DNA of 64,000 bases, taken from CAIKZZ01 sp037443765. GTDB lineage: Bacteria > Pseudomonadota > Gammaproteobacteria > Steroidobacterales > Steroidobacteraceae. This document shows, in pieces, positions 18,940 through 28,879 of this stretch (its first letter is position 1; every line of letters starts with the position of its first letter). A model generated the notes under the pieces. It made no database searches and was not told the DNA's origin. It worked only from the letters and a program-made list of their open reading frames with translations. The translations under genes and the position numbers were made by a program. Location: assembly GCA_037443765.1 (NCBI GenBank), contig JBBINS010000002.1:1-64000 (forward strand), in the 5' to 3' direction.

Positions 18940-19590
18940 TCAGCGCGTCGCGCGCGTCGACCGCAGGGCCGCCGCCTGGCGTGCGAGCGCGGTCACCGCG
19001 CCGTAGTCGCGGGCGGCGAGCGCCGCTTGCGGGGCCAGCGAGGACATGCCGACGCAGAGCACGTTCGGCAGCGCGAGGTAGTCCGCGGCCGAGCGCAGGT
19101 CGATGCCGCCGGTCGGGCAGAAGCGCACGCCCGGGAACGGCGCGGCGAACGCCTTCAGCATCCCGACGCCGCCGGCGTGAGCCGCCGGAAAGAACTTCAG
19201 CGTGTCGAGCCCGGCGGCGAGCGCCGCCATCAGCTCCGTCGGCGTCGCGACGCCGGGGAGCATCGCGGCGCCTTGGCGCGCCCCTTCGGCGCAAAGCGCG
19301 GCGGAGAACCCGGGTGAGACGACGAACTGGCTGCCGGCCGTGAGCGCCGCGGCGAGTTGGGCCGCGTCGACGACGGTGCCGGCGCCCACGATCGCCTGCG
19401 GAACCTCCGCGCGGATCGCCGCGATCGCGGCCAGCGCCGCGCTCGAACGCAGCGTGACCTCGAGGACCGGCAGGCCGCCCGCGATCAGCGCGCGCGCGAG
19501 CGGCACGGCCGTCTCGGCGTCGGTGATCGTCAGCACCGGAATCACCGGCGCCCGCGTCAGGATTTCGCCGATCCGAAGGCTCACAGACAT
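18940..19590 (-). CDS. eda: 2-keto-3-deoxy-6-phosphogluconate aldolase
   Basis: This is the final Entner-Doudoroff enzyme. It cleaves KDPG to pyruvate and glyceraldehyde 3-phosphate by a Schiff base. The 216-residue TIM barrel has the catalytic Glu in LEVTLRS (Glu44), the phosphate region IVGAGTVVDAAQL and the Schiff-base Lys in LKFFPAAHAGG (Lys132). PTGGIDLRSAADYL and VLCVGMSSLAP complete the phosphate-binding site. Its start at 19590 overlaps the end of edd by 10 bp, so the two are translationally coupled in the same operon. Confidence 0.93.
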   Translation of the reverse strand: MSVSLRIGEILTRAPVIPVLTITDAETAVPLARALIAGGLPVLEVTLRSSAALAAIAAIRAEVPQAIVGAGTVVDAAQLAAALTAGSQFVVSPGFSAALCAEGARQGAAMLPGVATPTELMAALAAGLDTLKFFPAAHAGGVGMLKAFAAPFPGVRFCPTGGIDLRSAADYLALPNVLCVGMSSLAPQAALAARDYGAVTALARQAAALRSTRATR

Positions 19591-21410
19591 GCCAGCGCTC
19601 CCCGTTCGGCATCGCCCACCGCGGCACGCAGCGTAGCGAACAACTCCCGCCCGTGTCCCGTCGTGGCCGCGCCGGACGGCACCGCCGCGGGCCTGGCCGC
19701 GAGCACCTCCGGCGCGAGGCGCACCTCGAGCGAGCGCGCCCCGGCGTCGAGCCGGATCAGGTCGCCGTCGCGCACCCGGGCGAGCGGCCCGCCCACCGCG
19801 CACTCCGGCGTCACGTGGATGGCCGCCGGCACCGAGCCGGAGGCACCCGACATGCGACCGTCGGTGACCAGCGCCACGCGGAAGCCGCGGCCCATCAGCG
19901 AGCCGAGGATCGGCGTCAGCTGGTGGAGTTCCGGCATGCCGTTGGCGCGCGGACCCTGGAAGCGCACGACGGCGACGAGGTCCCGGTCGAGCGCGCCGGC
20001 CGTAAACGCCGCGGTCAGCGCCTCCTGGCTGTCGAACACGACCGCTGGAGCCTCGACGACGTGGTCCTGCGGCGCGAGGGCGGAGGTCTTGATGACGCAG
20101 CGACCGAGGTTGCCGCGCAGCACGCGGGCTCCCCCTTCCGGGCTGAACGGCGCGCTGACCGGCCGCAGGACCTCGAGATCGAGGCTCGTCGCCGGCACGT
20201 CCCGCCAGCGCAGGGCCCCGTCGAGCAGTTGCGGGTCGCGCGTGTACGCCTCGAGGCCGCCGCCCATGATGGTCCGCGTGTCGCGGTGCAGGAGCCCGGC
20301 GTCGAGCAGTTCGCGGATCACGAAGCCCGTGCCGCCGGCCGCGTGGAAGTGGTTCACGTCGGCGACGCCGTTCGGATAGACGCGCGCGATCAGCGGCACG
20401 GCCGACGACAGGTCGTCGAAGTCGTCCCAGTTCACGACCAGGCCCGCGGCCGCCGCGATCGCGACCAGGTGGATCGTGTGGTTGGTCGAGCCACCGGTCG
20501 CGAGCAGCGTGACGATGCCATTGACGAGCGCGCGCTCGTCAACCATCCGGCCGAGCGACCGGTAGTCGTCGCCGAGCGCGGTGATCGCGGCGAGCCGCGT
20601 CGCCGCGAACGCGGTCAGCGCGTCGCGCAGCGCCGTGCCGGGCGGCACGAAGGCGCTGCCGGGAACGTGCAGACCCATTGCCTCCATCAGCATCTGGTTG
20701 CTGTTGGCGGTGCCGTAGAACGTGCAGGTGCCGGGCGCGTGATAGCTCTGCGCCTCGGCCTCGAGCAGCGCCTCGCGGCCGATCTTGCCCGCCGCGTAGT
20801 CGCGCCGCACTTGGGACTTCTCGGCGTTTGGCAGCCCGGACGGCATCGGGCCGGCCGGCACGAACACCACCGGCAGGTGGCCGAAGGACAGCGCGCCGAT
20901 CAGCAATCCCGGGACGATCTTGTCGCAGACGCCGAGGCACGCGGCGCCGTCGAACGCGTCGTGGGTCAGGGCCACCGCCGTCGCCATCGCGATCACGTCG
21001 CGGCTGAACAGCGACAGCTCCATGCCGGGCTGGCCCTGCGTGATGCCGTCGCACATCGCCGGGACGCCGCCCGCGAACTGCGCGACCGCGCCCGCCTCGC
21101 GCGCCGCAAGCTTGATCAGCGCCGGGTAGTGCGCGAGCGGCTGGTGCGCCGACAGCAGGTCGTTGTAGGCGGAGACAATCGCGAGATTGGGCCAGCGCGC
21201 ACCGCGCAGCGCCGACTTGTCGTGCGCGCCCGCGGCCGCGAAGACGTGCGCGAGGTTCCCGCAGGAGAGCCGCCCGCGCGCCGCGCGGTGCGCGAGCGCC
21301 GCCTCGATCCGCTCGAGATAGGCCGCGCGCAGGGGCGCGCTGCGCGCCGCGATACGGGCCGTGACGTCGCGGACGACCGGGTGCAGAGTCGAAGGGGACG
21401 TCGAGGGCAC
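19581..21410 (-). CDS. edd: 6-phosphogluconate dehydratase
   Basis: This is the first committed enzyme of the Entner-Doudoroff pathway. It dehydrates 6-phosphogluconate to KDPG using an iron-sulfur cluster. The protein is 609 residues, as expected. It carries the IlvD/Edd signatures MCDGITQGQPGMELSLFSRD and CLGVCDKIVPGLLIG, TCTFYGTANSNQMLMEAMG, ATGGSTNHTIHL and VTDGRMSGASGSVPAAIHV. It leads edd-eda and is divergent from zwf. A HexR-like palindrome lies 35 bp upstream of its start, which suggests repression by the product of the linked hexR gene. Confidence 0.95.
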   Translation of the reverse strand: MPSTSPSTLHPVVRDVTARIAARSAPLRAAYLERIEAALAHRAARGRLSCGNLAHVFAAAGAHDKSALRGARWPNLAIVSAYNDLLSAHQPLAHYPALIKLAAREAGAVAQFAGGVPAMCDGITQGQPGMELSLFSRDVIAMATAVALTHDAFDGAACLGVCDKIVPGLLIGALSFGHLPVVFVPAGPMPSGLPNAEKSQVRRDYAAGKIGREALLEAEAQSYHAPGTCTFYGTANSNQMLMEAMGLHVPGSAFVPPGTALRDALTAFAATRLAAITALGDDYRSLGRMVDERALVNGIVTLLATGGSTNHTIHLVAIAAAAGLVVNWDDFDDLSSAVPLIARVYPNGVADVNHFHAAGGTGFVIRELLDAGLLHRDTRTIMGGGLEAYTRDPQLLDGALRWRDVPATSLDLEVLRPVSAPFSPEGGARVLRGNLGRCVIKTSALAPQDHVVEAPAVVFDSQEALTAAFTAGALDRDLVAVVRFQGPRANGMPELHQLTPILGSLMGRGFRVALVTDGRMSGASGSVPAAIHVTPECAVGGPLARVRDGDLIRLDAGARSLEVRLAPEVLAARPAAVPSGAATTGHGRELFATLRAAVGDAERGALACL

Positions 21411-21444
21411 GGCGGGGTTCCACTGGCACCGGATGGCAATTGCA

Positions 21445-21459
21445 TGTAGTTTATCTACA
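21445..21459. promoter_or_regulatory. HexR-type operator in the edd-zwf divergent region
   Basis: TGTAGTTTATCTACA is a perfect inverted repeat (TGTAG, 5-nt AT spacer, CTACA), extendable to ATGTAG/CTACAT. It matches the HexR consensus of gammaproteobacteria (TGTARTWWWAYTACA as remembered). It lies in an unusually AT-rich island (about 21440-21580) between edd and zwf, near the edd start. A weaker, incomplete match, TGTATATTAACTACT, is at 21563-21577, next to the zwf start. Both arms of the locus could therefore be controlled by HexR. Confidence 0.75.
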
Positions 21460-21589
21460 TTGTATGTCGATGTTCTATCGATGGATGAAATTCACGTTAT
21501 TAAATACAACCTGTTACAAACTTATTAACATAAGATGAAACCGCTGAAGCGAGCCAAGTCTTTGTATATTAACTACTGTGAGTAGGCCC

Positions 21590-23088
<1,499 letters not shown>

Positions 23089-23092
<4 letters not shown>

Positions 23093-23988
23093 GCGCGCGC
23101 ACCCCGCCGCTCGAGGGCGAGGACGGCAACGCGCCGGACGCGGAGATCCTGAAGCGGATCCGCGGCTTGCGCGGGTCGCTGTCACCGGCCGAGGCGCGCG
23201 TCGCGGACGCGGTACTCGCCGCACCCGCGTGGGTGCTGCAGAGCACGCTCACCGCGGTGGCCGCCCGCGCCGAAGTCAGCGACCCGACCGTGATCCGCTT
23301 TTGCCGCTCGCTCGGCCTCGACGGCTACCAGACGTTCCGGCTGCGGCTCGCGCACAGCCTCGGCAGCGGCGCCTCGTTCCTGCACCGGGACATCGACCGC
23401 GGTGACTCGGCCGCCGACCTCGCCGCCAAGGTGTTCGAGCGCGCGGGGCGCACGCTGCGCGACGTGTCGGGCCAGCTCTCGCCCGCGCAGCTCGAGGCGG
23501 CCATCCGGCTGCTGGCCGGCGCGCGGCGCATCGAGTTCTACGGGCTCGGCAGCTCCGGCATCGTCGCCGCCGACGCGCGCCACAAGTTCTTCCGGCTGGG
23601 CCTGCAGGCCGTCTCCTACGCCGACGCGCACGTTCACGGCATGGCGGCGACGATGCTCGCGCGCGGCGACGTGGTGGTCGCGATTTCGAGCACCGGGCGC
23701 ACGATCGACCTGATCTCGAGCGTCGAGCTCGCGCTCGAGGCCGGCGCCGACGTCATCGCGATCGCGCCGCCGGGCTCGCCGCTCGCGCAACGCTGCAGCG
23801 TACCGCTCGAGCTCGCGGTCGACGAGGACACCGACATCTACACGCCGATGACCACCCGGCTCGCGCAGCTGACGCTGATCGACGTGCTGTCGATCGGCGT
23901 CGCCTTGCGCCTCGGACCGGAGCTCGCGGCGCGGCTCGAGCGCGCCCGCGACAGCCTGCGCGACAAGCGCCTCAGCAAGGCCGAGTGA
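23089..23988 (+). CDS. hexR: RpiR/HexR-family transcriptional regulator
   Basis: The 299-residue regulator has an N-terminal HTH_6 domain (about residues 20-90: SPAEARVADAVLAAPAWVLQ, ARAEVSDPTVIRFCRSLGLDGYQTFRLRLA) and a C-terminal SIS phosphosugar-binding domain (GLGSSGIVAADARHKFFRLG, VVAISSTGRTIDLI). HexR proteins bind KDPG and release repression of glucose-catabolism genes. The GTG start overlaps the zwf stop by 4 bp (GTGA), so it is made together with zwf. With the palindrome upstream of edd, this indicates local autoregulated control of edd-eda and zwf-hexR. Confidence 0.9.
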
Positions 23989-24080
23989 GTCGCACGCGCG
24001 CGGCCTGACCGGTCGCGGCGTGGCGCGTGCGGCGCGGCGGCGGATCGCTTACATTGTCCGGGTTTCCGCATTCCGGACCG

Positions 24081-24767
24081 ATGATGGACGTCGACACCGC
24101 CTTACGCACCCGGGGCTCGACCCGTGCGTTCCTCTCCCGACCCGTCGCCCGCGCCACCATCGAGGCCGTCCTCGGCCAGGCGCGTTTTGCGCCGAGCGGC
24201 AGCAACATCCAGCCGTGGCAGGTGCACGTCGTCGCCGGCGTGGCGCGCGACGAGATCTGCCGAGCGGTCCGCGAGGCGGCGGCCGGGGCGTCGGGCGGCC
24301 CGTTCTGGCCTTACCAGTACTACCCCGCGGTGTGGCGGGAGCCGTATCTCGCCAGGCGCCGGGCCTGTGGCTGGGGTCTGTACACGCTGCTCGGCATCGC
24401 TCGGGGTGACCGCGCGGCGATGCTCGCGCAGGAACGCCGGAACTACGAGTTCTTCGATGCGCCCGTCGGGCTGTTCTTCTTCATCGACGCCGACCTCGGC
24501 CCCGGCAGCTGGCTGGACTACGGCATGTTCCTGCAGTCGATCATGCTGGCCGCGACGGCGCACGGCCTCGCGACCTGCCCGCAGGCGTCCTGGGCGCCGT
24601 ACCACGGCGTCGTCCGCGCGCAGCTGCGGGTCCCGGAGTCGCAGATGCTGATCTGCGGCATGGGCCTCGGCTACGCGGACCCGGCGGCGTCGGTGAACCG
24701 CTTCCGCCCGGAACGGCTCGCGGTCGACGAGTTCACCCATTGGCACGACGCCGCGGTGCGGGCTTGA
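24081..24767 (+). CDS. Nitroreductase-family FMN oxidoreductase
   Basis: The 228-residue protein has the FMN-binding start TRGSTRAFLSRPV and ARFAPSGSNIQPWQVHVVAG, the central WLDYGMFLQSIMLAATAHGLATCPQASW and the late LICGMGLGYADP. These are characteristic of NfnB-like nitroreductases that reduce nitroaromatics, quinones or enones with NAD(P)H. The natural substrate is unknown. Two adjacent ATGs (24081, 24084) are possible starts. The following EamA gene overlaps its stop. Confidence 0.85.
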   Translation: MMDVDTALRTRGSTRAFLSRPVARATIEAVLGQARFAPSGSNIQPWQVHVVAGVARDEICRAVREAAAGASGGPFWPYQYYPAVWREPYLARRRACGWGLYTLLGIARGDRAAMLAQERRNYEFFDAPVGLFFFIDADLGPGSWLDYGMFLQSIMLAATAHGLATCPQASWAPYHGVVRAQLRVPESQMLICGMGLGYADPAASVNRFRPERLAVDEFTHWHDAAVRA

Positions 24768-25705
24768 GGCGCCTGCCGCCCGCCGGTGGTGGCGGTACGC
24801 TCGTCGGCATCGCGCTGACCATGATCGGCGCGGCCGGGTTCGCATCGAAGGGCGTCATCGCCAAGTACCTGTACGCGGACGGCTGGGGGGCCGACGCCGT
24901 GCTGACGACGAGGTCGCTGCTCGCGCTGCCGGTCATCGCCGCGTGGGCGCTGTGGGCCGCCGGACCGCGCGCCCTCTTGCGGCCACCGCCGCGCGCCGCG
25001 ATCGGCGCCGCGATCGCGGGTTGTCTGTGCTACTTCGTGGGCGCGATGCTCGACTTCCGCGCGCTGACGATGATCGACGCGAGCGTCGAACGCGTACTGC
25101 TGTTCTCTTACCCGTCGATGGTCGTCGTGCTGTACGCCGGGATCTACCGCGAGTGGCCGGAGCTGCGCTCGCTGGCGGCGCTCGTGATCACCTACGCCGG
25201 CATCTTCATGGTCGTCACGGGACTCGACGCCGGCGTGCTGCGCGGCAACGCCGCCGGCGGCGTGCTGGTGCTCGCCTGCGCGCTGACGTCGGCACTCTAT
25301 TACCTCGCGAGCGACCGCTGGACCGGCGCGATCGGCAGCGTCGCCTTCACTTTCTATGCCCTATCCGCGGCCACGGTGTGCCTGCTGATGCACCGCGTGG
25401 TGGCCGGCGGGGCCAGCGCGACGGTGTGGCATGCGCGCGACCTCTGGCTGCTGCTCGCGCTCGTCAGCGTCGCGACCGTCGTGCCGATGCTGGCCATGGC
25501 GGAGGGCGTGCGCCGCCTCGGCGCGCCGCGCGCCTCGGTCGTCGCAACGGTCGGCCCGCCGACGACGATCGTGCTCGGCGCGTGGCTGCTCGACGAGCGG
25601 CTGCGGCGCGCGCAATGGCTCGGCGTGGCGCTGATCGTCGCCGGCATTCTCGCGCTGGAACTCGCGAAGCGCCCCGCCGCTGCCGCCGGCAGCCGCGCTC
25701 CCTGA
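24764..25705 (+). CDS. EamA/DMT-superfamily transporter
   Basis: This inner-membrane protein has about ten membrane helices in two EamA repeats (first GIALTMIGAAGFASKGVIAKYLY ... ITYAGIFMVVTGL, second GVLVLACALTSALYYLA ... GVALIVAGILALELA). Members export amino acids and other metabolites. There is no ATG near the expected N-terminus. TTG 24764 overlaps the nitroreductase stop (TTGA), which suggests coupling, and TTG 24740 is the alternative. The substrate is not predictable. Confidence 0.82.
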   Translation: MRRLPPAGGGGTLVGIALTMIGAAGFASKGVIAKYLYADGWGADAVLTTRSLLALPVIAAWALWAAGPRALLRPPPRAAIGAAIAGCLCYFVGAMLDFRALTMIDASVERVLLFSYPSMVVVLYAGIYREWPELRSLAALVITYAGIFMVVTGLDAGVLRGNAAGGVLVLACALTSALYYLASDRWTGAIGSVAFTFYALSAATVCLLMHRVVAGGASATVWHARDLWLLLALVSVATVVPMLAMAEGVRRLGAPRASVVATVGPPTTIVLGAWLLDERLRRAQWLGVALIVAGILALELAKRPAAAAGSRAP

Positions 25706-25709
25706 GCCC

Positions 25710-25725
25710 CGCGGCCGAGGCCGCG
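25710..25725. terminator. Bidirectional hairpin between convergent genes
   Basis: CGCGGCC and GGCCGCG are a perfect 7-bp inverted repeat with a 2-nt centre, filling the 21-bp gap between the EamA and SirB-like genes. There is no T-tract on either side. Confidence 0.45.
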
Positions 25726-25726
25726 C

Positions 25727-26119
25727 CTACCAGCGACGCGGGTCGGGGTCGTGGTGCAGCGCCGTACCGACGATGTAGCCAAGCGCCGCCAGTGCGCCGA
25801 CGAGCGCGACGGTGCGGACCAGCGGGGTCCGGCCGCGCCGAATCGCGATCGAGCCGAGCACGACGTAGACGACCAGCGCCAACACCTTCGCGGTCAGCCA
25901 GGCAGCGACGAACGGATACTGCCTCAGGATCAGCGACAGGAGCACGGCGCTCGCCAGCAGCACAGTGTCCACCACGTGCGGCGCGATCCTGAGCAGCGGA
26001 TGCTGCAGCAGCGCCGAGTCCGCGAACCGCAGCGCCGCGCGCAGCACGAACAGGCTGATCGACGTAACGACCGCAGCGACGTGCAGCGCCTTCAGCTCGA
26101 CGTAGAAGCCCGCCAGCAT
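25727..26119 (-). CDS. SirB-family small membrane protein
   Basis: The 130-residue protein has four hydrophobic segments (KALHVAAVVTSISLFVLRAALRF, PHVVDTVLLASAVLLSLIL, FVAAWLTAKVLALVVYVVLG, ALVGALAALGYIVGTA). The pattern ending in HHDPDP matches the SirB family. SirB was named for an effect on Salmonella invasion-gene expression; its biochemical role is unknown. It lies 8 bp behind the TonB-like gene as the last gene of the Exb/TPR operon. Whether it is part of that machine or only co-transcribed is open. Confidence 0.78.
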   Translation of the reverse strand: MLAGFYVELKALHVAAVVTSISLFVLRAALRFADSALLQHPLLRIAPHVVDTVLLASAVLLSLILRQYPFVAAWLTAKVLALVVYVVLGSIAIRRGRTPLVRTVALVGALAALGYIVGTALHHDPDPRRW

Positions 26120-26127
26120 CCCGGCGG

Positions 26128-27048
26128 TCAGGCCGGGAAGAAGTCGATCGGCTTGGTCGTCGTGATGACCTCCACGTCCTTGTCGTCGAAGTGGAACATC
26201 TTGATGCGGGCGACAAGCTTGCGCTCGAGCTCCTCATCCTTCAGCTCGCTCGACAGGACCTTGCAGTCGGTGACCTCGCCGGTCGGCGCGATCGTCAGCT
26301 GCACCACAAGCTTGCCCTGCAGCTGGGGGTTGTCCCGCAGCGCGCGGTTGTAGAGCGCGTAGATGGCTGCCTTATTTCGGTCGAAGACCATCTCGATCTC
26401 TTCGCGGCTGCGCGACGCCTTGCCGCTAGAACCGGTGCGCTTGGCCTCGGCGTGATCCTTGCGGATGCCGTCGGCGAACGACTGCACGCCCTGCATCGTC
26501 GAGTGCCCGTGCAGCGAGCCCGGTCCGCCGCCGAACCCGGAACTCAGCGCCGCGGTGTTGATGCCGCCGCTGCCTCCCGCCAGGTTCGAGGTGATCAGCG
26601 AGCGCTCGGCGCGCGACGGGCCGTCGACCTTGTCCTTCAGCGGCTTCGCGCTCGCGAGCTGCTCGGTGTTCAGGGCCGCCCGCAGGTCGGCGAGCTCGTC
26701 CTTGACCGCGTTCAGCGCCTTCTGCGCCTTCTTGCGCGCCTGCTCGGTCTTGTCGACGACCGGCGGCGGCACGACCGGCTTCGGCTGCACGATCGGCTTC
26801 GGCTCCGGCTTCTTCTCCTCCACGGGTTTCGGCGGCGGCAGCGGCGGCTGCAGCACGAGCTTGACGACCTCCTCCGGCAGCGGGCGGGCGATCGGGCGCT
26901 CGGGCGTCGGCAGCAACTGGGTGCCGACGACGATGATCAACCACAGGACGAGGCCGATCGTGAGCAGCCGCTTAAAGTGGCGCTCCTCGGCGTCGTTCGG
27001 TGTCCAGGGTAGTTCGAATACCCGGTAATTGGCTGCAAGCACTGTCAT
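26128..27048 (-). CDS. TonB-like energy transducer with AgmX/PglI C-terminal domain
   Basis: The 306-residue protein has a single inner-membrane anchor (about residues 28-46, LLTIGLVLWLIIVVGTQLL), then a Pro/Lys-rich spacer (EEKKPEPKPIVQPKPVVPPP) of the TonB type that can span the periplasm. A coiled-coil-prone stretch (TEQARKKAQKALNAVKDELADLRAAL) and a Gly-rich linker follow. The C-terminal domain (about 212-306, EEIEMVFDRNKAAIYALYNRALRDNP, LTIAPTGEVTDCKVLSSEL) matches the AgmX/PglI domain, first noted in Myxococcus gliding proteins. It should couple the adjacent ExbB/ExbD motor to a periplasmic or outer-membrane partner. Confidence 0.85.
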   Translation of the reverse strand: MTVLAANYRVFELPWTPNDAEERHFKRLLTIGLVLWLIIVVGTQLLPTPERPIARPLPEEVVKLVLQPPLPPPKPVEEKKPEPKPIVQPKPVVPPPVVDKTEQARKKAQKALNAVKDELADLRAALNTEQLASAKPLKDKVDGPSRAERSLITSNLAGGSGGINTAALSSGFGGGPGSLHGHSTMQGVQSFADGIRKDHAEAKRTGSSGKASRSREEIEMVFDRNKAAIYALYNRALRDNPQLQGKLVVQLTIAPTGEVTDCKVLSSELKDEELERKLVARIKMFHFDDKDVEVITTTKPIDFFPA

Positions 27049-27069
27049 CGGGGGCTCGCTCGGCGATTC

Positions 27070-27585
27070 TTAGCCAGGATTCGGGCCACGGTAGGCCCGC
27101 TCTTTCTCGATGACCGCGAGCGACATCTTGCCGATGTCCGCTGCGGTCGCCGCCATCATGATCTTCTTCAGCAGGCTGTACGGCAGACCCTTGTCCGCCA
27201 TGACCGTGACCTCGCGCGCGGTCGGGTCGTTCGGTGCCATCAGCGTGCGCTTCTGCGTCTCGCTCTTGAGGCTGGCCTGCAGCGACTCGCGTGCTGCGGC
27301 CACGTCGCCCTCGATGTCCGCGACCGTCGCGGTCGCCATGCCGTTCACGAAGATCGTGTCGCGCGTGACCATCAGCACCGTCGACTCGTGCGGCCGCGAC
27401 TCGGAAATCGACTGCGGAATCGAGATGTTCTTGGTGTTCGGCAGGATCTCGTAGTCCGCCGTGTGCACCAGCATGTACACCACGAGGATCACGAGCATGT
27501 CGATCATCGGGACGAGCGCGGGCATGCCGTGGCCGCGGTGGTGGCCACCGGGCCTGCGGTTGCGCTTCAGCCGTGAGCCAATCAT
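27070..27585 (-). CDS. ExbD/TolR-family biopolymer transport protein, second copy
   Basis: This 171-residue bitopic inner-membrane protein has a basic N-terminus (SRLKRNRRPGGHHRGHGMPA). One membrane helix, LVPMIDMLVILVVYMLVHTA, carries the proton-pathway Asp (MIDML). The periplasmic domain ends EVTVMADKGLPYSLLKKIMMAATAADIGKMSLAVIEKE, a normal ExbD fold. Its ATG overlaps the stop of the first exbD (ATGA). Two non-identical ExbD proteins are common in Agl/Mgl-like and multi-Exb systems and may form a heterodimer inside the ExbB pentamer. Confidence 0.88.
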   Translation of the reverse strand: MIGSRLKRNRRPGGHHRGHGMPALVPMIDMLVILVVYMLVHTADYEILPNTKNISIPQSISESRPHESTVLMVTRDTIFVNGMATATVADIEGDVAAARESLQASLKSETQKRTLMAPNDPTAREVTVMADKGLPYSLLKKIMMAATAADIGKMSLAVIEKERAYRGPNPG

Positions 27586-28091
27586 GTCGGCGCGTCTCCG
27601 AGCGAGATCTGCGGGAACAACTCCCCGCGGGCCGGCTGGCCGTCGAGGGTACCTTCGTAGGACTTCACGGCGTCCATCGTCGCGATGATCGTGTCGTACG
27701 GGATGTTCTGCTCGAGCAGCACCGTCGCCGACTTCATCTCGGGAAATTTCGCCTTGACGCGCGTCAGGAACGAGTTCAGGCCGTCGAAGTCGTAGCCGTC
27801 CGCCGTGTTCGGAAACGGCTGCAACGGGCCGGAATTCTTGTCCTGCACGACCAGGCCGTCCTTGCGCACCACGATCTCGAGCACGAGCCCCTCGGGAAGC
27901 GAAAGGGGCTCGGAGCTCTGTGCCGGCAGGTTCATCTCGACGATGTGCGTCTTCGAGAATACTGCCGTGAAGATCAGGAAGAACAGCAGGATCGTGAAGA
28001 TGTCGAGCATCGGAACGATGTTGATATCGTTCCGACCCTTGTATCGCGCATGGTTGCGCGATTGCCGGCGGGCGATCGAGGATCCGCTCAT
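27582..28091 (-). CDS. ExbD/TolR-family biopolymer transport protein, first copy
   Basis: This 169-residue bitopic protein has the membrane helix INIVPMLDIFTILLFFLIFTAV with the conserved Asp (MLDIF). Its periplasmic domain contains VLEIVVRKDGLVVQDK and ATVLLEQNIPYDTIIATMDAVKSY. It differs from the second ExbD in having an extended loop (NSGPLQPFPNTADGYDFDGLN). ATGA overlaps join it to exbB upstream and exbD2 downstream, so the three motor subunits are translationally coupled. Confidence 0.88.
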   Translation of the reverse strand: MSGSSIARRQSRNHARYKGRNDINIVPMLDIFTILLFFLIFTAVFSKTHIVEMNLPAQSSEPLSLPEGLVLEIVVRKDGLVVQDKNSGPLQPFPNTADGYDFDGLNSFLTRVKAKFPEMKSATVLLEQNIPYDTIIATMDAVKSYEGTLDGQPARGELFPQISLGDAPT

Positions 28092-28798
28092 GCGCGCGCC
28101 CCGCGCACCTCGCCGGTCCGCGCGGCCGCGCCCGCGGCCGCCGGCGCCTCAGCGCCCGGCGTGCGCTGCTGACGCTCGGTGATCGCGTTCAGGAACTTGA
28201 CGCTCGCGACCTCGAGGCTGTCGACGATGTTCGTCGTCTTGGTCTCGAGATAGAGGTGCGACAGCAGCAGCGTGATCGCAACGAGCAGGCCGAGCGCGGT
28301 GTTGTTCATCGCGACCGAGATGCTGGCGGACAGCAGGCTCGCCTTCTCGGCCGGGTTCGCCTGGGCGACCGCGGCGAAGGCGTTGATGAGGCCGAGAACG
28401 GTGCCGAACAGGCCCATCAGCATGCCGATGTTGGCGAGCGCGGCGAGGTAGTGGGTGCGCCGTTCGAGGTGCGGGATGACCTCGACCAGGCTTTCCTCCA
28501 TCGCCTTCTCGATGTCCTCGCGACGGCGAGCCGTCGTGATCCGGCTCAAGCCGTAGCGCATGACCTGCGCGAGCGCGGTGTCCGAATCGGACACGGCGTT
28601 GGTCGCCTGCTTGAAGTTGCCCGCCTCGAACAGCGGCTGCAGCTGGTCCCACAGGCGCTTGTTGCCCGTGCCGACCTTCATCAGGTAGGCGAAGCGCTCG
28701 ATGGCGATGACGAGGCCGATCGCCCAGATCAGGGCGATGGGGTACAGGAAGAAACCTCCCTGCTTGAAGAAGTTCACAATTACGTCGTAGGCATGCAT
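28088..28798 (-). CDS. MotA/TolQ/ExbB proton-channel family protein
   Basis: This 236-residue stator subunit uses proton flow to energise the TonB-like partner. Three membrane helices are visible: FFLYPIALIWAIGLVIAIERF, the conserved IGMLMGLFGTVLGLINAFAAVA, and ISVAMNNTALGLLVAITLLL. The cytoplasmic region between TM1 and TM2 has RREDIEKAMEESLVEVIPHLERRTHYLA. The C-terminus is Ala-rich. It begins the motor-gene sub-block after an 81-bp gap downstream of the exported protein at 28880, the largest gap in the operon. Confidence 0.9.
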   Translation of the reverse strand: MHAYDVIVNFFKQGGFFLYPIALIWAIGLVIAIERFAYLMKVGTGNKRLWDQLQPLFEAGNFKQATNAVSDSDTALAQVMRYGLSRITTARRREDIEKAMEESLVEVIPHLERRTHYLAALANIGMLMGLFGTVLGLINAFAAVAQANPAEKASLLSASISVAMNNTALGLLVAITLLLSHLYLETKTTNIVDSLEVASVKFLNAITERQQRTPGAEAPAAAGAAARTGEVRGARA

Positions 28799-28879
28799 CT
28801 CCGCTGCTCCGTTCGATTCCGCGAGTTATGCCGGCACGGCCGGTCCATTTCACTCAAGTTATGTTACGAATACCGTGGC

